Below the pieces are notes generated by a model that did not search any database, was not told the origin of the DNA, and worked only from the letters and a program-made list of their open reading frames with translations. 64,000 nt of DNA from Actinoplanes missouriensis 431. Its GTDB lineage: Bacteria > Actinomycetota > Actinomycetes > Mycobacteriales > Micromonosporaceae. Every line of letters starts with the position of its first letter. The stretch's first letter is position 1. Location: positions 4,898,001-4,962,000 of the forward strand of contig NC_017093.1 in the NCBI RefSeq assembly GCF_000284295.1, given 5' to 3'. Shown piece by piece: positions 60,194-64,000 of the stretch. Both the position numbers and the translations under genes were made by a program.

Positions 60194-60511
60194 GTGACAG
60201 CACCGCACTGGGACAACGCCGCCGACGCCCACGAGTTCGCCAGCATGATCAAGTCGATCCTCTCCGGCGACAACGATCTCTGGGACGCGGTGTACGGCAC
60301 GAGCTACCGCCCGCGCGGCATCCCGGACGAGGACGCCGACTATTACCACCATCGCGTCAAGCGGATGCTCGGTATCGCCGCCGGCTTCTTCCTGGCCGCG
60401 GCGGAACGGCTGGCGCCGCACGAGAAGACCTCGGTGACGGCGATCCTGGACGCCGCCGAGCTCCGGGTCGCCTCCCACCCGCCGCCCGAGCCGCAGGATC
60501 ACCCCGCCTGA
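60194..60511 (+). CDS. hypothetical helical protein
   Basis: A 105-aa frame from GTG 60194: VTAPHWDNAADAHEFASMIK, SILSGDNDLWDAVYGTSYRP, then DADYYHHRVKRMLGIAAGFF and a proline-rich tail. Mostly alpha-helical by residue content; no family recognised. It is divergent from the FMN-binding protein (90 bp gap) and its end overlaps the convergent gene by 13 bp. Confidence 0.65.
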   Translation: MTAPHWDNAADAHEFASMIKSILSGDNDLWDAVYGTSYRPRGIPDEDADYYHHRVKRMLGIAAGFFLAAAERLAPHEKTSVTAILDAAELRVASHPPPEPQDHPA

Positions 60512-60987
60512 CCTGATCTCGCCGCGCTCCCCGGGGCCGATTCCCCGGCGCTTTCCGGCGCCGATTCTCCCGCGCTCCCCGGCGCCGAGTCCCCCGCGCT
60601 TTCCGGCGCCGATTCCGGCGTGCCGGCACGTCCGGGCCGGGAGGTGGCGCCGGCCCGCACCCAGGTTCCTTCCGGCGTGCGCACCTCGAGGCCGACGACC
60701 CGCTCGCCGGTGCGGACCACGCGCACGTCCGGGCAGCCCTCGGTGACCGGCTGCCAGCCACGCGACGGGTCGTGCACGGCGTGCCTGCGGCAGTGCTCCT
60801 CGTCCACGTAACCCCAGGCCATCAGCACCTCGCGGCCGCCGTAGGAGTACCGCCCGACGGAGGCGATCCGGTCCCCCTCGGCGCGCCGGTAGAAGTCGGC
60901 CCGCAGCCCGGGCACCGCGGTCCCCTCGAAGTCCGCGTCGGTGACGCTGCGGTGCGGCGCGTAGGCAGCCAGGTCAGGAAGGGACAC
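60499..60987 (-). CDS. hypothetical protein with repetitive Ser/Ala/Gly tail
   Basis: A 162-aa protein. Residues about 1-110 look like a folded beta-rich domain (FEGTAVPGLRADFYRRAEGD, VGRYSYGGREVLMAWGYVDE, GLEVRTPEGTWVRAG). The tail (about 120-162) is a run of 8-residue repeats (SAPESAGE type) encoded by a 24-bp array. No family recognised. A start at ATG 60987 fits the coding pattern but the ribosome site is weak. Confidence 0.65.
   Translation of the reverse strand: MSLPDLAAYAPHRSVTDADFEGTAVPGLRADFYRRAEGDRIASVGRYSYGGREVLMAWGYVDEEHCRRHAVHDPSRGWQPVTEGCPDVRVVRTGERVVGLEVRTPEGTWVRAGATSRPGRAGTPESAPESAGDSAPGSAGESAPESAGESAPGSAARSGQAG
60525..60620. repeat. 24-bp in-frame tandem repeat in the tail of the 60499-60987 gene
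   Basis: Four 24-bp units, cgctttccggcgccgattc with variants, abut from 60525 to 60620 and encode the SAPGSAGE-like octapeptides at the C-terminus of the minus-strand protein. Confidence 0.88.
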
Positions 60988-61215
60988 CGTTGTTCCTCAA
61001 TCATCAGGGAGATGGGCCGCACCGTCAGTCGTGATCAACCTACTTCCGGTTCCCGCCGACCCCGGTTCAGATCCAGAAAGACCCCATTCGGGGGTACGGC
61101 GGGAAGCCGTCCCCGCACATCCCCGTCAAACCACCCTAAGTAGTGAATTAGTTACGGACTGCAGCGGGTAGCTAAGAGTCACAGCCGTTGACCCCCCAGT
61201 GAAGGGAGAACTCCT

Positions 61216-62019
61216 GTGATCACACAGGACAAGGTTCACTCGCTCTACGGCCTCGACGTGTACGACAACGACGGCGACCGGATCGGCACCGTCGGTGCGG
61301 TGTGGACCGACGGCGCCGGCCGTCCGGTGTGGGCCAGCGCCCGGACCGGGCTGTTCGGCCTCAACGAGTCGCTGTTCCCTCTGCAGAACGCGGAACTACG
61401 GGGCGACAACGTGGTGGTCCCGTTCGACAAGGCGACGGTCAAGGACGCCCCGAACGTGGACGCCGACCACGACGAGCCGCTGGACCGCGACGAGGTGCGG
61501 CGGCTCTACGAGCACTACGGTTTCCGGTGGGAGGACGGTCACCACGGGTTCGCGGACGGCGGCCGGGACTACGCGGACCACGATTGGGAAGCCGCCGGGC
61601 ACGGCGGGGACACCAGGGGCGCCGTGGACGCCGGTGACGGCGCGATGACCCGCTCCGAGGAGCGGCTGAACGTCGGCACCGAGCGGGAGCGGGTCGGCCG
61701 GGCCCGGCTCCGCAAGTACGTGGTGACCGAGCCGGAACAGGTGTCCGTCCCGGTCAGCCGCGAGGAGGTACGCCTGGAGCGGGAGCCGATCACCGACCGG
61801 AACCGCGACGCCGCGTACTCCGGCCCGGACCTGACCGAATCGGAACACGAGGTGACCCTGCACGCCGAACGCCCGGTCGTCGGCACCGAGACCGTGCCGG
61901 TCGAGCGGGTGCGGCTCGGCAAGGAGACCGTCACCGAGCAGCAGGAGGTCGGCCGGCACGTCCGCAAGGAACGCATCGAGGCGGACCTCCCCGGTGAGCA
62001 GGACCGCACCGTCGGCTGA
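61216..62019 (+). CDS. PRC-barrel and DUF2382 stress-type protein
   Basis: A 267-aa hydrophilic protein. PRC-barrel about 5-85 (LYGLDVYDNDGDRIGTVGAV, FPLQNAELRGDNVVVPF). DUF2382 (about 145-260) with ERLNVGTERERVGRARLRKY, EQVSVPVSREEVRLEREPIT and VTLHAERPVVGTETVPVERV. Such proteins are induced by general stress; mechanism unknown. GTG 61216 with GAAGGGAG about 9 nt upstream. A perfect hairpin follows the stop. Confidence 0.92.
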   Translation: MITQDKVHSLYGLDVYDNDGDRIGTVGAVWTDGAGRPVWASARTGLFGLNESLFPLQNAELRGDNVVVPFDKATVKDAPNVDADHDEPLDRDEVRRLYEHYGFRWEDGHHGFADGGRDYADHDWEAAGHGGDTRGAVDAGDGAMTRSEERLNVGTERERVGRARLRKYVVTEPEQVSVPVSREEVRLEREPITDRNRDAAYSGPDLTESEHEVTLHAERPVVGTETVPVERVRLGKETVTEQQEVGRHVRKERIEADLPGEQDRTVG

Positions 62020-62030
62020 TCCGCCGTCCG

Positions 62031-62057
62031 TCCGGCGCCCGGCTTCCGGGCGCCGGA
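62031..62057. terminator. terminator of the DUF2382 gene
   Basis: tccggcgcccgg (62031-62042) pairs with ccgggcgccgga (62046-62057), a perfect 12-bp stem with a ctt loop, 11 bp after the stop. No T-tract follows. Confidence 0.9.
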
Positions 62058-62189
62058 CACCCCGCGTCACGCACCGGGCGAGCCCGGAACGGTTCGACGC
62101 CGATCGTTGCCGGGCGCGGCGCCCGGCTCAGCGATCGAGGGAACGCGCCGATATGAGATCGACGGCTGCGTTCGGGAGGCATCGGCGGC

Positions 62190-64000
62190 ATGAGTTACCG
62201 GATCTCACTGGCCCGGACCATGCTGTTCGCCCTGGTGTACGGCGTCGCGGTGTACACCGGACGCCGGGCCGCCCTCGATCACTCCGGCGACTCGCTGGTG
62301 TGGCCGTCCGCCGGTGTCGGAGCGCTCTGGTTCTGTGCGCAGCGCCATGCCCGTACCCCATGGGTTGACCGTGTCCTGTTGCCGTTGATCCTCGTCTGGG
62401 TGACGCTGCAGACCGGCGCCGCGCCGTGGGAGGCCGTGCTGTACGGGATGGCCGGACTCACCCAGGCCACCCTGTTCCGGCGGCTGCTGGCGCGGCTGCG
62501 GCCGAACCTGTGGGGCGGCGCCGGCGCCGAGCCGCTCCGGGCGCCGCGCGATCTGTGGGGGCTGCTCGCCGCCGCGTTCGGGGCCGCGGCCTCCGCGTGC
62601 GCCGTCGGGTCGGTCGGCGAATGGGTGCATCAGGGCGACTACCCGCTGCCCGCGACGGTCATGAACCTGGCCCGGAACGTCACCAGCATCCTGATCATCG
62701 GGTCGGTCGGCATCTGCGTCGCGGGCGCCCTCGCCACCGTCCGGAGCCGATTTGGGGGCCGAGCCGGCTGGTGGCCGCGGGCCCGGAGCCGGCTGGCCGG
62801 CGCGTCCCCGTGGCGGATCGCGGAACACCTCGCCATCGTCGTCGGCACCACCGCCGCCTACCTGGCCGGGTTCGCCTACGAGGACCGGCTGCCGCTGTCC
62901 TTCGCGATGCTCGGCTGGACGGTCCTGGTCGCCACCCGGCTGTCCACGCCGTTCGTCCTGGTGCACAACTCGGTGGCCGCCGGCATCGCCGTCACGTTCA
63001 CCCGCGGGGGCTCCGGGCCGTTCGCCCACGTCCCCGACCCCACGGTCCGCGCCGTCATGGTGCAGCTGTTCCTCGCCCTCGTCGCCCTCGTCGGTCTCGC
63101 CCTGGCGCTCGGCCGCGACGAACGCCGCCAGCTGCTCACCCAGCTCGGCCACGAGAAGGAACTGCTCCGGGCGATCATCGACTCGATGGCCGACGGCCTC
63201 GCGGTGATCGAACCCGACGGCCGGGTCTCGCTGCGCAACCCGGCCGTCAGCCACCTGCTCGGCGGCGTGACGAGCCCGGACGACCGGATGGCCGACCCCG
63301 CCTGGTACGGCCTGCACCACGTCGACGGCACCCCGTTCCCGGAGGACGGCCTCGCCTACATCCGGGCCCTGGCCGGCGAGGACGTGCAGGGCGTGGAGAT
63401 GCTGGTCCGCAACGCCGGGGTGCCGGAGGGCCGGTTCATCACGGTGACCGCCACCTCGCTGCCCCGGCCCGGCGGCACGCGCAGCGCGGTCGTGCTCTTC
63501 CACGACGTGACCGCCGAGCACCGGCAGCGCGACGAGCTGACCAGTTTCGCCGGGGTGGTGGCGCACGACCTGCTCAACCCACTCACCGGGGTGCAGGGCT
63601 GGACGGAGGCGGTGCACGACTCGGTGGCCGGCGCTCCCCCGCACCCGAACCTGGAGCAGGCGCTCACCGACCTGGACCGGCTGAGCCGCACGTCGGCGCG
63701 GATGCGCGGGCTGATCGACGGGTTGCTGGCGTACACCACCGCCCGGCAGGCCACCGCGGAACCGATCAGCGTCGACACCGCCGCGGTCCTCGCCGACGTC
63801 ACCGGCGCCCGTGCCGACGCCGCGGTCGCGGCCGGTCAGCCGGAACCCAAGTTCACCATCGGCCCGGCGCCGCCGGTCTGCGCCGACCCGGTGCTGCTGC
63901 GCCAGCTGCTGGACAACCTGATCGGCAACGCCATCAAGTACACGGCGCCGGGCGTCACCCCGACGCTGGTGATCGACGCTTCGCGCACCGGGGACATGGT
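62190..64000 (+). CDS. membrane histidine kinase with PAS domain, C-terminus cut by window edge
   Basis: At least 603 aa, running off the window. ATG 62190 has GGGAGG 10 nt upstream. The N-terminus has about eight membrane helices (MSYRISLARTMLFALVYGVA; WEAVLYGMAGLTQATLFRRL; MASE1-like), to about residue 310. A PAS domain (about 325-445: IIDSMADGLAVIEPDGRVSL, AVVLFHDVTAEHRQRDEL) precedes HisKA with FAGVVAHDLLNPLTGVQGW (His about 455) and the N-box of the ATPase (DNLIGNAIKYTAPG, about 577). Hence a PAS-regulated sensor kinase; its partner regulator must lie outside the window. Confidence 0.9.
   Translation, partial: MSYRISLARTMLFALVYGVAVYTGRRAALDHSGDSLVWPSAGVGALWFCAQRHARTPWVDRVLLPLILVWVTLQTGAAPWEAVLYGMAGLTQATLFRRLLARLRPNLWGGAGAEPLRAPRDLWGLLAAAFGAAASACAVGSVGEWVHQGDYPLPATVMNLARNVTSILIIGSVGICVAGALATVRSRFGGRAGWWPRARSRLAGASPWRIAEHLAIVVGTTAAYLAGFAYEDRLPLSFAMLGWTVLVATRLSTPFVLVHNSVAAGIAVTFTRGGSGPFAHVPDPTVRAVMVQLFLALVALVGLALALGRDERRQLLTQLGHEKELLRAIIDSMADGLAVIEPDGRVSLRNPAVSHLLGGVTSPDDRMADPAWYGLHHVDGTPFPEDGLAYIRALAGEDVQGVEMLVRNAGVPEGRFITVTATSLPRPGGTRSAVVLFHDVTAEHRQRDELTSFAGVVAHDLLNPLTGVQGWTEAVHDSVAGAPPHPNLEQALTDLDRLSRTSARMRGLIDGLLAYTTARQATAEPISVDTAAVLADVTGARADAAVAAGQPEPKFTIGPAPPVCADPVLLRQLLDNLIGNAIKYTAPGVTPTLVIDASRTGDM

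Overview
The window is high-GC DNA (third codon positions almost always G or C, many GTG starts, 4-bp ATGA/GTGA overlaps inside operons, several probably leaderless genes). It fits a filamentous actinomycete of the Micromonosporaceae, most like Actinoplanes. This placement rests on gene content and codon style only; there is no rRNA or tRNA gene in the window to test it.

Layout. 1-2710 (-): gcvT-gcvH-sdaA, a glycine/serine catabolic operon behind a glycine riboswitch. 2.7-4.3 kb: minisatellite arrays with a few small genes. 4.4-9.5 kb (-): a 1360-aa kinase/receiver/phosphatase/anti-sigma hybrid, a STAS anti-sigma antagonist and a membrane-anchored FKBP isomerase. 9.8-12.3 kb (-): a frameshifted hypothetical gene, an HSL-type esterase and a nitronate monooxygenase. 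12.4-15.5 kb: an FtsX-type ABC exporter divergent from a GntR-TetR double-HTH regulator, with shared operators. 15.7-19.8 kb: a secreted EEP-fold protein with six C-terminal 42-aa repeats, a small P-loop kinase, a DUF6069-type membrane protein and its divergent TetR regulator. 19.9-22.8 kb: two convergent secreted GH43 glycosidases sharing a terminator. 23-27.3 kb (-): Nudix hydrolase, a chromate-resistance cluster with split chrB (chrB-N, chrB-C, chrA), a TSUP permease, and an Rpf-like/LysM wall hydrolase behind a c-di-AMP (ydaO) riboswitch.

27.7-38.7 kb: small membrane proteins, a hydrolase divergent from a WYL regulator, an orphan pdhA, adenosine deaminase, a repeat-rich intergenic segment with paired hairpins, a DUF1295 reductase, a free-standing TipAS-like protein, a second alpha/beta hydrolase, and an ABC exporter plus two-component operon. 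38.9-47.3 kb: a rhamnoside locus (solute-binding protein, two permeases, GH78 alpha-L-rhamnosidase) with a divergent LacI regulator, then a second LacI regulator divergent from a phytanoyl-CoA dioxygenase-like gene. 47.3-49.7 kb: a TPM-domain protein. 49.9-55.5 kb: a DUF1684 protein leading a complete peptide-type ABC importer operon. 55.7-58.5 kb: a second secreted EEP-fold protein, fused to FG-GAP/VCBS-like repeats. 58.5-64 kb: an FMN-binding glutamate-synthase-like protein, two unknowns, a PRC-barrel/DUF2382 stress protein and the start of a membrane histidine kinase that runs off the window.

The strongest unexpected pattern is the number of short tandem arrays. Three lie in frame inside conserved enzyme or regulator domains (gcvT, the WYL regulator, adenosine deaminase), two lie in linkers or tails, and at least three more lie between genes. 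I found no CRISPR array, prophage, insertion sequence or biosynthetic gene cluster.
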